From Dyella sp. M7H15-1 (GTDB lineage: Bacteria > Pseudomonadota > Gammaproteobacteria > Xanthomonadales > Rhodanobacteraceae), in assembly GCF_004114615.1 (NCBI RefSeq), contig NZ_CP035300.1, positions 1-64,000 on the forward strand: a stretch of DNA of 64,000 bases, read 5' to 3'. The notes under the pieces are model-generated. The model was not told where the DNA came from and did no database searches. It was given only the letters and a program-made list of their open reading frames with translations. The position numbers and the translations under genes were made by a program. This document shows, piece by piece, positions 7,312 to 16,087 of this stretch (position 1 is its first letter; every line of letters begins with the position of its first letter).

Positions 7312-7497
7312 ATGTACGCCGATCCACGTCACATCCGCGATAACCCGATAAAGGTTCGCTTGAATGACGACGAATACGCCGCGATCGAAGCGCTGGCGCG
7401 TCTGAATAAGCGACAGCCGGCCGTGTTCGCTCGCGAGCTCCTCATGCAAGGCATCTCGTTGCTGGAGCAGCGTAGCGAGACGGCACATGTGGCGTGA
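7312..7497 (+). CDS. Ribbon-helix-helix-like protein
   Basis: 61 residues with the pattern PIKVRLNDDEYAAIEALARL: a short beta strand, then two helices, as in CopG/Arc-type DNA-binding proteins. Behind an AGAAGGA ribosome site. Probably a small regulator in the early region. Confidence 0.65.
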   Translation: MYADPRHIRDNPIKVRLNDDEYAAIEALARLNKRQPAVFARELLMQGISLLEQRSETAHVA

Positions 7498-7545
7498 AGG
7501 CGCTGTGCAGTCCCTTAAAAGCTCCTCTGCGACCGCGGGGTATTG

Positions 7546-7752
7546 ATGGCAGAGATCACGGCTCATCTCAGTGAGGACGAGTTGCGCGCGCTGCAGGTCG
7601 CCGCACAGCACACAGGCAAGTCGGTCGAGGAAATTGCATCTGAGGCGGTGTCGGCCGCGATCCGCATGCGCTACACGCTGCGGGAAATGCGATCAAACGT
7701 AGTCACGTTTCAGGGCCTCAAAAGTCTCGACAGGAGACATAATCGTGAATAA
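7546..7752 (+). CDS. Small ribbon-helix-helix-like protein
   Basis: 68 residues; ATG at 7546 preferred to an adjacent in-frame TTG. The sequence ITAHLSEDELRALQVAAQHT then GKSVEEIASEAVSAAI fits a strand and two helices of CopG type. The stop overlaps the GTG of the next gene by eight bases. Confidence 0.55.
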   Translation: MAEITAHLSEDELRALQVAAQHTGKSVEEIASEAVSAAIRMRYTLREMRSNVVTFQGLKSLDRRHNRE

Positions 7753-8107
7753 CTCACCACTGAATAACGCATTGCTCCGCGCACCTGATGTCTGTCGCGT
7801 TGAAACGCCGGCGGCAAGGACGAACGATCCCATCACCTCGCATCCGGCTGTTGAGGAAGTCACCCGCAGCGGTCAGCGCCACACCAACATGCTCGCCGTG
7901 ATAGATGCGGTTTGCGCACATCCCGGGCTCACCAGCGCGGAACTTGCGCAATACACCCCGCTTGGGCGTCACGAAGTTGCACGCAGTTTGCCAGAAGCCG
8001 CACGCGCGAATGCAGTGGTGAAGGGCGACAAGCGGCAATGCTTTTTCACTGGCAATCTCGCGCTCACCTGGTGGCCAGCGGAACACCTGCAGGCGGCGGC
8101 AGCATGA
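7745..8107 (+). CDS. Winged-helix-like phage protein
   Basis: 120 residues from a GTG behind CAGGAGACAT. The central part (AVIDAVCAHPGLTSAELAQY, then LGRHEVARSLPEA) looks like a MarR-like winged helix that would bind DNA. The stop overlaps the next start (ATGA). Family not identified. Confidence 0.6.
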   Translation: MNNSPLNNALLRAPDVCRVETPAARTNDPITSHPAVEEVTRSGQRHTNMLAVIDAVCAHPGLTSAELAQYTPLGRHEVARSLPEAARANAVVKGDKRQCFFTGNLALTWWPAEHLQAAAA

Positions 8108-8463
8108 AGACTGCAGAGATCAAGGCGCTTTTTCCGGATGAGGCGTCGCTGTGCGACATTTTCATCCGCGACATGCGCGCGATGGGTGGCTGGACGATCT
8201 ATCCCGAAACAGCTGACTTCGGCATTCTGCTGGTGCGCGATGCGACTGGCCATCAGCTCGGCGTCGAGGCGAAGTTGCAACTCAACGCGAAGGTTGCAAG
8301 CCAGATCTTGCCTACAGATCGAATGGGGTATCGCGACGGTCGCGCCGTGGAGCTCAGCACACCGTATTTTCTGGATGGTGTGAAGTACTTGGAAGCGGCG
8401 GAACGCGGGCTGGCCATGCCGTCGCTGTTCGATTCGCTGCCCGACGTGGGGATGGCGGCATGA
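8104..8463 (+). CDS. Putative PD-(D/E)XK nuclease-like protein
   Basis: 119 residues. The start at 8104 overlaps the previous stop (ATGA) and the stop overlaps the next start (ATGA). The stretch DFGILLVRDATGHQLGVEAK with Q about ten residues later has the order Asp, strand, Glu-x-Lys, Gln of restriction-endonuclease-like folds and VRR-NUC-type phage nucleases. A Holliday-junction or recombination role is possible but inferred only from this motif and the replication context. Confidence 0.5.
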   Translation: MKTAEIKALFPDEASLCDIFIRDMRAMGGWTIYPETADFGILLVRDATGHQLGVEAKLQLNAKVASQILPTDRMGYRDGRAVELSTPYFLDGVKYLEAAERGLAMPSLFDSLPDVGMAA

Positions 8464-9317
8464 ATTATTTCGAGTTCTACCCGGGCGATTATCTGCGCGA
8501 TACCACGTCGCTAAATCTCACAGAACACGGCGCATATTTGCGTCTTTTAATCGCCTACTACAGCAAAGAGAAACCGCTGCCCGCTGAGCATAAAGAGTTG
8601 TATCAGATTTCATGTGCAATTTCTGCGGCCGACAAGGCGGCGACACGCAAGGTCGCCGATGAGTTCTTCCCGGTCGCTGTTGACGGATTTCGCCATAAAA
8701 ATCGCGTAGATGAGGAAATTGCGAAGGCACAGAAGCGCATCAAGACTGCCCAGGAAAACGGGGCAAAAGGTGGGAGAAAATCGAACCGATTGGGTAACCC
8801 GCCGGGTAAGCCAACAGGAAGCCCCGCGGGGGCTTCGGTAGGAAACCCAACAGGAACCCAGCGGGGAACCCGCTCTGGTGAAGCTCTCCATACACCACAC
8901 GTCATACACCAAACACCAGAAGATCAAGAGCCTAAATCTCGCTCCGAACCTGACATGCTCGAAAGATTCAACGGTGAGAGGGAAAGAGATGGCACCCCCC
9001 CTCTCACCCCGGCCGATGTCTGCGTCGCGCTGCGGACGCTCGACGTTGCGAAGTTGGTCCCAGGTTACGCGCCGCTGTACGGGGCCATCCGCGAGGGTGC
9101 AAAGCTGGAGCGGTTCGTGAAGGCCGCGAAGGCGGTAAGGGCCGATCAGCGGAACCTCGCCTACATCGTCGGGAAGGTGCGCGGCGAACTCGCAGACGAA
9201 CGCGCAGCGGCCGATGCCCAGCAGCATTTGGAGCAGAAGAACCGCGCCGTCGGCGAGCAATGGGCGACCCAGGGCCACGACGAATCCGAAGAGGATGAAG
9301 ACCGTGCAACCTTCTGA
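8460..9317 (+). CDS. DUF1376 (YdaU-type) replication protein
   Basis: 285 residues. The N-terminal DUF1376 domain is clear (MNYFEFYPGDYLRDTTSLNL, T-E-H-G-A-Y-L-R-L-L). A Gly/Pro/Asn-rich low-complexity linker follows (about 105-140, repeated GNP/PTG units), then a basic helical C-terminal part. Proteins of this type sit where lambda O-like origin-binding proteins sit. It is coupled to the genes before and after it by overlaps. A phage origin may lie within or near this gene, but I could not identify iterons. Confidence 0.75.
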   Translation: MNYFEFYPGDYLRDTTSLNLTEHGAYLRLLIAYYSKEKPLPAEHKELYQISCAISAADKAATRKVADEFFPVAVDGFRHKNRVDEEIAKAQKRIKTAQENGAKGGRKSNRLGNPPGKPTGSPAGASVGNPTGTQRGTRSGEALHTPHVIHQTPEDQEPKSRSEPDMLERFNGERERDGTPPLTPADVCVALRTLDVAKLVPGYAPLYGAIREGAKLERFVKAAKAVRADQRNLAYIVGKVRGELADERAAADAQQHLEQKNRAVGEQWATQGHDESEEDEDRATF

Positions 9318-9969
9318 TCGCAAGCCATTTGCCGATGTGCTCACCGAAGTCATGGCGTACTACGGCAAAGAGGTTTCGCCCTTTCAGCTCGACGTGTTTT
9401 GGCAGGGCCTCAAAAGTCACGAATTCGAGGATGTCAGCCGCGCTTTCACGCTGCACGCTCGCGATCCTGATCGCGGGCAGTTCACGCCGAAGCTTGCCGA
9501 CATCACGCGGCTGCTTGAAGGCTCGACCACCACGCAGGGCATGCGCGCCTGGGCAAAGGTCGACCGTGCCGTCCGGTGCGTCGGTGCCAATCGCTCCGTG
9601 GTCTTCGACGATCCGCTGATCCACGTCGTCATCATCGAAATGGGCGGCTGGATTCCGCTGTGCCGCTCGCAGGAAGACGAAATGCCCTTCAAGGCGCGCG
9701 AGTTTGAAAAGCGCTACGCGGCGTATCGGTTACGGCGCGAGGTGCCGGTATTCCCGCCACGCCTCATCGGCGACAACGAAGCACAGAACAAGCTCAACGG
9801 CTTCAGCGACTACGCGGTGCAGCCGGTCCTGATCGGTGATGTGGGAAGGGCGCAGCGGGTGATGGAGCGTGGGCAGGCGGTGCCGGCGCTCCGCATCACC
9901 GACTCGAAGACTGTCGCAGGTCATGTGCTCGCGCACCTGGTTGATCATTGCAAAGGGGAGGCGGCATGA
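9295..9969 (+). CDS. Phage replication partner protein (P-like position)
   Basis: 224 residues from the ATG at 9295 (GAAGAGG upstream), overlapping the end of the DUF1376 gene. The N-terminus KPFADVLTEVMAYYGKEVSP and the segment QFTPKLADITRLLEG match the helical pattern of phage proteins that follow the replication initiator and may load helicase. No Walker motif. The function is inferred from position. Confidence 0.6.
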   Translation: MKTVQPSDRKPFADVLTEVMAYYGKEVSPFQLDVFWQGLKSHEFEDVSRAFTLHARDPDRGQFTPKLADITRLLEGSTTTQGMRAWAKVDRAVRCVGANRSVVFDDPLIHVVIIEMGGWIPLCRSQEDEMPFKAREFEKRYAAYRLRREVPVFPPRLIGDNEAQNKLNGFSDYAVQPVLIGDVGRAQRVMERGQAVPALRITDSKTVAGHVLAHLVDHCKGEAA

Positions 9970-10103
9970 GTTTCCTTTGTCGGATCAGGCTTCATGCGTG
10001 GAAGCTTCGATTTCTTCCGCCCGAAACGCTTGTCGACGGTTGCAAGGCGTTCCTGATCATTGGCAGGCAATGTCGCCGCTGCGGTTTGCGCCGGAACGCA
10101 TGA
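9966..10103 (+). CDS. 45-residue basic protein with CxxC
   Basis: Starts MSFLCRIRLHAWKLRFLPPE and contains CRRCG near the C-terminus. The start overlaps the previous stop (ATGA) and the stop overlaps the next start (ATGA), which supports translation. Probably a small zinc-binding protein; function unknown. Confidence 0.5.
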   Translation: MSFLCRIRLHAWKLRFLPPETLVDGCKAFLIIGRQCRRCGLRRNA

Positions 10104-10303
10104 TCCGCTGCGAAACCTGCCAACACTTCCAGCGCGACCGGATCAACCCGGCCGCCGGCATGTGGCGATGCGGACATCCCTCGACGCACGGGTACTTCTA
10201 CCCAATGCAGCGACACCAGTGTGCCGACCATGCCGAGATTGGCACGGCGCGCGCGCAGGAGCGTCACCCGATGGGCGGGGCGCAACCTATCCATTCACCC
10301 TGA
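10100..10303 (+). CDS. Small cysteine-rich phage protein
   Basis: 67 residues starting MIRCETCQHFQRD, with further cysteines in WRCGHPS and QCADH, a likely zinc knuckle of four ligands. Such proteins are frequent beside RusA and late-control genes in phages. Coupled to the gene before by ATGA. Confidence 0.6.
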   Translation: MIRCETCQHFQRDRINPAAGMWRCGHPSTHGYFYPMQRHQCADHAEIGTARAQERHPMGGAQPIHSP

Positions 10304-10341
10304 CCCCAGTTCGCCCTGATTTGAAAAATTTCGGAGAGAAA

Positions 10342-10806
10342 ATGGATACCGCCATCGTGATCGCTTTCACCATCCCCGGGGAGCCTGTTGCGAAGGGGCG
10401 CGCCCGGTCAACGCCGCTGATGCGGAACGGTTGGCCTGTGATCGGCAAAGGTGGTCGGCCAGTGGTCACCCAGTACACGCCGGAAAAGACGGCGCGGTAT
10501 GAGAACCTGGTGCGTCTGGCTGCCCAGCAAGCGATGGCTGGGCGAGATCCAGAGCAGGGTGCTGTAGAGCTCACGGTGCGAGCGTTCTTGCCGATCCCGG
10601 CCAGTTGGAGCATGAGGAAACAGCGTGCCGCTGCGCTGGGCGAGATCAAGCCGACAAAGAAGCCAGACCTGGACAACCTGCTCAAAGCCATCAAGGATGG
10701 CGCGAATGGGGTCACCTGGCGCGACGACGCGCAGGTGGTCGATGTACGCAGCAGCAAGCGGTATGGGACCCCTCGCGTTGAGGTCGAGATTCGGAGCGCG
10801 GCGTGA
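10342..10806 (+). CDS. rusA: RusA-like Holliday junction resolvase
   Basis: 154 residues from the ATG at 10342 (GGAGAGAA upstream). The family core is clear: FTIPGEPVAKGRAR at the N-terminus and KPDLDNLLKAIKDGANGV followed by W-R-D-D-A-Q-V, which supplies the catalytic aspartates. RusA enzymes cut four-way junctions made during phage recombination and replication and so clear DNA for packaging. The stop overlaps the next gene (GTGA). Confidence 0.92.
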   Translation: MDTAIVIAFTIPGEPVAKGRARSTPLMRNGWPVIGKGGRPVVTQYTPEKTARYENLVRLAAQQAMAGRDPEQGAVELTVRAFLPIPASWSMRKQRAAALGEIKPTKKPDLDNLLKAIKDGANGVTWRDDAQVVDVRSSKRYGTPRVEVEIRSAA

Positions 10807-11078
10807 CCTGCAAAGCGTCCTTCGCCGATTATGTTCAAGGCGTTGCCGACACATTGGCAGAGCGCTATGGCGTACCGCGCGCCGAGGCCGATCGGATTGC
10901 TTGTGACCTCGAGCTGGAAGTGATCAGGGTGTTGGTGACCCAGTCGCAGCGCCTGATGCGGGACTATCAGGAAAAAGGGCCCGTGAAGCTGGCCAAGCGT
11001 ACCGGTGAGCACCGTGTGACGCTCTGGAGGAAGAATCGTCGAGCAGCTGCTGTGATGCGCGAGACGGCACGAAAGTGA
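10803..11078 (+). CDS. Small HTH protein
   Basis: 91 residues starting with a GTG that overlaps the rusA stop. The C-terminal part GPVKLAKRTGEHRVTLWRKN is a convincing helix-turn-helix, and the N-terminal half is helical. It closes the early operon just before the cargo block. Possibly a regulator of middle or late expression; not assigned. Confidence 0.55.
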   Translation: MTCKASFADYVQGVADTLAERYGVPRAEADRIACDLELEVIRVLVTQSQRLMRDYQEKGPVKLAKRTGEHRVTLWRKNRRAAAVMRETARK

Positions 11079-11209
11079 GCGACTTTTTCGGGCACTCACG
11101 CGTAGCCGATACGCAGTAAAATGACTAAATCTCCTCCATGGATCCAGCCGCGCCCATGTCATGACCGAATCGGGAGCGACATCAAGGGGGCGCTGTAGAA
11201 TTGAGTAAG

Positions 11210-11794
11210 ATGAAAATGTGCGCGAGCAAACTGCTACCGGGTCCGACGGCGCGGTTGCGACTGCGTCCGTGGACGCAGTCGGATAGGCTGCAATTTCGTG
11301 AGATGAACGTGGACAGGCGCGTGATGGAGTATTTCCCCGCGCCATTAAGCGCCGCCGAGAGCGATGCTTTCGCTGATCGCATCAGCGAACATCAAGAAAA
11401 ACACGGTTTTAGTCTTTGGGCTGTGGAGCTGCGCTCCACGTCGACTTTCATTGGTTTTACCGGACTGGCTGTCCCCCGATGGGAGTTGCCTTTCACTCCC
11501 TGCGTTGAGATCGGTTGGCGTCTTGCGCGTCACTCCTGGGGGCAAGGTTACGCAACCGAAGCCGCAAAAGCTGCGTTGGCTTTTGGCTTTGACGAACTGG
11601 TACTTGAAGAAGTCGTGTCCTTTACTGCAGAAATCAATAATCGCTCGCGACGCGTCATGGAGCGACTTGGCATGCAGCACTGCGAAAGCGAAGACTTCTG
11701 TCATCCCGCTCTGCCGCCTGCCCATCCATTGGCAAAACACGTCTTGTATCGACTCACTCGTGAAGCATGGAAGAAAACCGAGGTAGGTAAATGA
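11210..11794 (+). CDS. GNAT-family N-acetyltransferase (RimJ/RimL-like)
   Basis: 194 residues. The start at ATG 11210 is preferred to an upstream TTG. Family pattern: TARLRLRPWTQSDRLQF, IGFTGLAVP, VEIGWRLARHSWGQGYATEA (acetyl-CoA P-loop) and NNRSRRVMERLGM, as in acetyltransferases acting on ribosomal-protein or small-molecule amines. The substrate cannot be read from sequence. It sits between the phage early operon and the pilus operon and is not part of phage machinery, so it is probably accessory cargo. Confidence 0.85.
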   Translation: MKMCASKLLPGPTARLRLRPWTQSDRLQFREMNVDRRVMEYFPAPLSAAESDAFADRISEHQEKHGFSLWAVELRSTSTFIGFTGLAVPRWELPFTPCVEIGWRLARHSWGQGYATEAAKAALAFGFDELVLEEVVSFTAEINNRSRRVMERLGMQHCESEDFCHPALPPAHPLAKHVLYRLTREAWKKTEVGK

Positions 11795-11982
11795 CGACCG
11801 ATTCGCTGTATCCAGACAACTTTTTCGTGCTGGTTACAGTCTGACCTTCAGCCGGCCTGCGCCCGTGCCGCTCGTTGATGTCATCTATTTATCCATTAAA
11901 ATCATTGATTTAGGCCGATATGCGGCGGATTTTTCACGAATCCCGGCCAACCCTCGGCTATAGGTGGTGGAATTCTGAGCTT
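11795..11982. other. Gap before pilus operon end
   Basis: No supported gene. A 17-codon frame begins at 11791 overlapping the GNAT stop, but nothing else supports it. Confidence 0.4.
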
Positions 11983-12948
11983 TCAGAACGCGATAGTCGC
12001 CGTGATGGTGTCGCTGTAATTGCCTGGTGGCGGTGTCGTTTGCGCCGGAATGAGGCCGTAGACTGTCGCGCTTTGGGGGGCGCCGGTGCCGGTGTCGGTA
12101 TACATGCTGGTTCCCGCGGTGCCATCGCCCCATGGCGTGCCGTGGGCGGAGTCCAGGTAGAGCTGATAGGACACCGTCCCCCCTCCGCCTTGCAGGGATA
12201 GGGTACGGGCGCTCACGTTGCCGCTGCCGCCGCCATTGAGGGCGATGCGATAGGCATCGTTGTTGGTGCAGGTTACCGAGATCGACGTCGTGGCATTGAT
12301 GGCGCTGCTCAGCAAGCCGGTGGTGCCGAAGCTGAGGTTGTTGGCATTGATCAGGCAATCGTTGACCACGGTGGCGCTGGCCGTAAAAGGAAACGCCGTC
12401 GCCGGCGTGGTGATGGCCGGGCATCCCGGCGCTGTCAACAAATAGTACGCATAGTTGAGAGCGGTCTGGGCGCCGCTGAAGGATTGGCTATACACGGTAC
12501 TGCTGTCGCTGGCGGTCGGCACCAGCGGCTGACTGGCGGTGATGAGGCCATAGTACGAAACCGTATGGTTGGCCGAGGTTCCTATCAGTGGCTTGGCAAT
12601 CGTGACGGATATAGGTGTCGTACCGGCGCTGGTCGATCCCCAGGCTATGGAATTGGCTGCATCCTGGTACAGGCCATACTGCAAGGCATTGCTGCCGTTG
12701 GTCATGCTGAGCGGCGTGCTTGCGTTGAGGTTGAGGCAGACCTGCGCGTTGGGCGCCAGGGAAATCAGGGTCCAGTTGCAAGTCACGGTGATGGAGCCGC
12801 TGGCTGACACGGCAGCGCCGCTGATGGGATTGACGTTGCCGAAATTGATGTTGGTAGGCGCGGCCGAGCAGGTTTGTGCATGCACCACCTGCCCGACGAG
12901 CAGGAGCAGGGCGGCCAGCAACAGCTGCCATCGGTTGCGCCGGCTCAT
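11983..12948 (-). CDS. Csu-type pilus tip protein (two SCPU domains)
   Basis: 321 residues from the ATG at 12946-12948, which overlaps the usher stop (ATGA). A signal peptide (RRNRWQLLLAALLLLVGQVV) precedes two spore-coat-protein-U domains: one starting near CSAAPTNINFGNVNPISGAA and one near DCLINANNLSFGTTGLLSSA, each with its paired cysteines and a C-terminal strand (SDTITATIAF). A two-domain SCPU protein at the end of a chaperone-usher operon corresponds to the CsuE tip adhesin, which anchors archaic pili to surfaces. Confidence 0.8.
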   Translation of the reverse strand: MSRRNRWQLLLAALLLLVGQVVHAQTCSAAPTNINFGNVNPISGAAVSASGSITVTCNWTLISLAPNAQVCLNLNASTPLSMTNGSNALQYGLYQDAANSIAWGSTSAGTTPISVTIAKPLIGTSANHTVSYYGLITASQPLVPTASDSSTVYSQSFSGAQTALNYAYYLLTAPGCPAITTPATAFPFTASATVVNDCLINANNLSFGTTGLLSSAINATTSISVTCTNNDAYRIALNGGGSGNVSARTLSLQGGGGTVSYQLYLDSAHGTPWGDGTAGTSMYTDTGTGAPQSATVYGLIPAQTTPPPGNYSDTITATIAF

Positions 12949-15350
12949 GGATGCACGTCCTCGCGGCGACAGATCAGCGGCCCAATCAAGGGCAGGGCGT
13001 GGTCGGTCGGCGGCTTGTAAGGGAAGGTGACGGTGCAATGCCACGCAGCGCCATCGAGCTGGAGATGATTGTTGGCCTTCAGGCCGTCGACGAAGGTAAG
13101 GCCGTCGTAGCCGACAATGGTGTCGGTGCCGCTTTCGAGGTGATGGACGCGTGTTCCGGCGGGTATCGGCTTGCCCGACGCGTCATGCAGAAGAATCGAT
13201 GCAGCGGTGTATCGTGAGATCGGAAACCACCCTAGCACTCCTGCTTGGACTTGCGGCACCAGCACCATCGCGGTGGTCTCGATGCGCATGTCGACCGGCA
13301 GCCCCGAGGTGTCGATCGCAATGTGATTGGGCTGGTAGGCATTCAGATCCGGTACCAGCAGGTGGCCGCTATCGTTGGTATGACCAAGCAGTCGATTCTC
13401 ATGCAGGACCGGCACACCCGCCACGCCATTCGTCGAGACCAGGGCGAAGCCGTCATAGATGCGCCGGGAGAATTGCACGTCGCCATCCATCAGCACGATG
13501 GAGCCAAGCGCGTCGAGCGATGCCGTGGTGTGTCCTGCATAGTTCTGCACAACGCCAGTCAGCTGGCCGGCGTTGCCGAGGTATTGCAACTGCGCCTGGT
13601 GAAAGCCCATCTGGTTGAACTGACCCGTTTGCACACCCCAACCCCAGCCCCCTGCGTAGTCGACCGGACGCAACGCCTGCAGATTGTTGTAGGCGCGTCC
13701 GCCCTGGACGCCTGCCACTGCGTCCAAGGACACATTCTCGTCCAACCCAAGGCTCACATTGAGAAACACACCGCGTGAAGCGTGTTGGTGAAAGTCGCGA
13801 TACGCGCTCAGATTCACCGACAGGTTGTGGCGCAGACTGAGGCCGTAGGACACAGATGCAATACGCGAGGCTTTCACGTGTGGAAACTTCGAACTGATAT
13901 AGCTCACGGCAAAGTTCTGGCTGCTGAAAAAGGGGAGTGAGAGGGTCAGCCGATCGGTATGCGTGGGGACGAGGGCGCCGTCGCGAGCGGCAAGATCCCC
14001 GTAGTGGCCAAACGTACGAATGCTCTGCGCATCGATGGCGTAGTGCGGTTCGATCCATTGATAACCGGTGCTGAGCTGGGTGCCCGCCAGGCGGCCCGCG
14101 CTGAACCCGATCGCGCCATTGACGACACCGTCCACGCCGAGCCTGAGCAATGCTCCGGCGCCGGCGTTGAAAAGATGATCGGTCGCCTCGCCATGCGCTT
14201 CGACGGTAAGCGCATCGCTGAAGCCGTGGCGCCAGGATCCGCTGCCGACTGGGTGCGGACCGTAGTCGAACGAAGTGAGACCGTAGTTGTGCCGCAAAAA
14301 ACCGGCCTCCACCGAATAGCTCGACAAGCCCGTCGCCAGCATTTGGGTATCGATGTAGATAGGCATCGACATCGTCACGGTTTGGCCTAGGGCGTTGCGC
14401 GTGATCAGGGTGGCATTGCCGCCGCCCGTGATACCGGGGACTTCATTGACCACAAACGGCCCGCTCGGCACCTGCACGTTGAAATGCTGCATGTTGTTCA
14501 CGTACAGGTCGAGCGATGAGGGCACCAGGGTCGATCCGGTCAAGACCGGAAGTGGGAAGGTGACCAGGTCCGGGCGCAGGGCGAAGTTGCTCCGCCACTG
14601 GAAGCCGGCGAAACGTATCGAGCGCGACCAGTCCAGCGACGAGGTGATGGCATCGCCCCATTGAAAGGTGCTCAGCGTATCCGGGTTGGATCGGCTCCAC
14701 GAGGTGTCAAAGCGCAGATAGTGGCGTGAGGCGGAATCCAGATACGCAATGCCGGTGTTGCTGAACACCCCGGCAGGATCGAAATAGCGCTGTTCCATCC
14801 ACAACGCGAAACGGTTACCTGTCTGGTTTTGTGCAAAGACATCGTAGTTGAGGACAAAACCGCGCCCTGATGTCGCCGGCATCGTTGGTGGCAACTGCCG
14901 TGAATCGACTACGTAAGGTTGCTGCACATTGTCCGGTAGCGTTATCGCGACACGCTGGTGCGTTCTGTCATAACGATAGCGAACCCCTGCAATCGCATCG
15001 AGCGGCACTTGGGCCGAGGTGGCGATACCCAGCTTGTCGGTTGCCAGGCCCATATGGGCAAGATCGGCTCCGCTGGCGGACAACTTCGCTCCGGTCGCCT
15101 GGAAGTGCACGATGAATGAAAGCTCCTGTCCGTTCACCGCCACCTCCAGGTAGACATCCTGGGGTTGGCGCATTTCCCCTGCGAAACTGGCAGGGACGGC
15201 GGCGCGTCCTGGAAACGCGATGAGCGCACCCGCCAGGGCCATCCCCAACAATGCTTCGCACGGAATCGGGCGAACGGCATGGTCCCCACTAACTGCGCCG
15301 GCTTGGAACGCGCATAGACGTGCTTCGCGACGGGCGCGGTGTTTGAGCAC
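12945..15350 (-). CDS. Outer-membrane pilus usher (Csu/FimD type)
   Basis: 801 residues from a GTG three bases after the chaperone stop. A basic N-terminus and hydrophobic segment precede the usher N-domain (DVYLEVAVNGQELSFIVHFQ). The long beta-barrel follows, with FVLNYDVFAQNQTGNRFALW and GGNATLITRNALGQTV, and then C-terminal domains (LVSTNGVAGVPVLHENRLLG; FVDGLKANNHLQL). The length is normal for archaic-type ushers. It would recruit chaperone-subunit complexes and export the pilus. No frameshift is seen, so it looks intact. Confidence 0.9.
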   Translation of the reverse strand: MLKHRARREARLCAFQAGAVSGDHAVRPIPCEALLGMALAGALIAFPGRAAVPASFAGEMRQPQDVYLEVAVNGQELSFIVHFQATGAKLSASGADLAHMGLATDKLGIATSAQVPLDAIAGVRYRYDRTHQRVAITLPDNVQQPYVVDSRQLPPTMPATSGRGFVLNYDVFAQNQTGNRFALWMEQRYFDPAGVFSNTGIAYLDSASRHYLRFDTSWSRSNPDTLSTFQWGDAITSSLDWSRSIRFAGFQWRSNFALRPDLVTFPLPVLTGSTLVPSSLDLYVNNMQHFNVQVPSGPFVVNEVPGITGGGNATLITRNALGQTVTMSMPIYIDTQMLATGLSSYSVEAGFLRHNYGLTSFDYGPHPVGSGSWRHGFSDALTVEAHGEATDHLFNAGAGALLRLGVDGVVNGAIGFSAGRLAGTQLSTGYQWIEPHYAIDAQSIRTFGHYGDLAARDGALVPTHTDRLTLSLPFFSSQNFAVSYISSKFPHVKASRIASVSYGLSLRHNLSVNLSAYRDFHQHASRGVFLNVSLGLDENVSLDAVAGVQGGRAYNNLQALRPVDYAGGWGWGVQTGQFNQMGFHQAQLQYLGNAGQLTGVVQNYAGHTTASLDALGSIVLMDGDVQFSRRIYDGFALVSTNGVAGVPVLHENRLLGHTNDSGHLLVPDLNAYQPNHIAIDTSGLPVDMRIETTAMVLVPQVQAGVLGWFPISRYTAASILLHDASGKPIPAGTRVHHLESGTDTIVGYDGLTFVDGLKANNHLQLDGAAWHCTVTFPYKPPTDHALPLIGPLICRREDVHP

Positions 15351-15353
15351 GCG

Positions 15354-16073
15354 TCAGGGTGATATATCGATGGTGACATGGTCTTCAACCGACAATGCAT
15401 TGACGTAGGCGCGAATGTCGACAGGCGCCTTGAGCGCACCATGACTGTCCAGGTTCAAGCGCCATTGCATGGTCCGGCCGGCCAGCGCGTAGCCTAGCAG
15501 TCCTTTTTCCACCAGGTAGGTTTTCCCATCGCCGGCCATCAACTGCACCATGCTTATGCGTGCGCGACGACGTCCGCTATTGGTGACACGCAGCCACCAG
15601 CCTTCGGCATCCTGTCGTGCGTGCCAGGCCAGCGCCGGTGCTCCGGTTGCACCCTCCGGTTCGACGAATACCGGCACCGAGTAGCGCAGTCTTATCGTTA
15701 CGCCATTTTCGTCGGCGCTATCGGCGGCAGGCAGTTCATCGATCAGTAGACGGTAGCTTTGCTCCTGGCCGGCATTGCTGTCATGGCTTAGAACCAACCG
15801 GACGTACTGTTCGCCGTGGGCGGGGATTTCGATCAGGGGCGGGCTGGCGACCAGGTCCTGGGTGGCCTGCATGTTGTCCTGGCCATTGGACTGGTCCCAG
15901 CGGAACACTCGTACCTGTCCGTACAGCGGTTGATCGCCGGGATTTCGCAAGGTGAGGGTGGCGGCGCCTTCGCCGTGCCTGAGCTCGATCATCACCGGAG
16001 AAATTTGCAGCGACGACGCGCGCCCGATGACGCAAAGCATCAGCATTCCCACCGCAAGCAGCAGGCGTCGCAC
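15354..16073 (-). CDS. Periplasmic pilus chaperone (CsuC/PapD type)
   Basis: 239 residues with a signal peptide (RRLLLAVGMLMLCVIGRASS). The PapD-like fold is recognisable from LQISPVMIELRHGEGAATLT, NPGDQPLYGQVRVFRW, LIEIPAHGEQYVRLVL and QSYRLLIDELP, in normal order. The G1 donor-strand region RLRYSVPVFVEP is present. It would bind subunits in the periplasm and deliver them to the usher three bases downstream. Confidence 0.9.
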   Translation of the reverse strand: MRRLLLAVGMLMLCVIGRASSLQISPVMIELRHGEGAATLTLRNPGDQPLYGQVRVFRWDQSNGQDNMQATQDLVASPPLIEIPAHGEQYVRLVLSHDSNAGQEQSYRLLIDELPAADSADENGVTIRLRYSVPVFVEPEGATGAPALAWHARQDAEGWWLRVTNSGRRRARISMVQLMAGDGKTYLVEKGLLGYALAGRTMQWRLNLDSHGALKAPVDIRAYVNALSVEDHVTIDISP

Positions 16074-16087
16074 CAGGGCGCCCGTAC

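Noticed and set aside
6475-7611. 378-codon open frame on the minus strand
   Set aside because: It lies antisense to several coupled small genes with ribosome sites, and its composition is that of a shadow frame.
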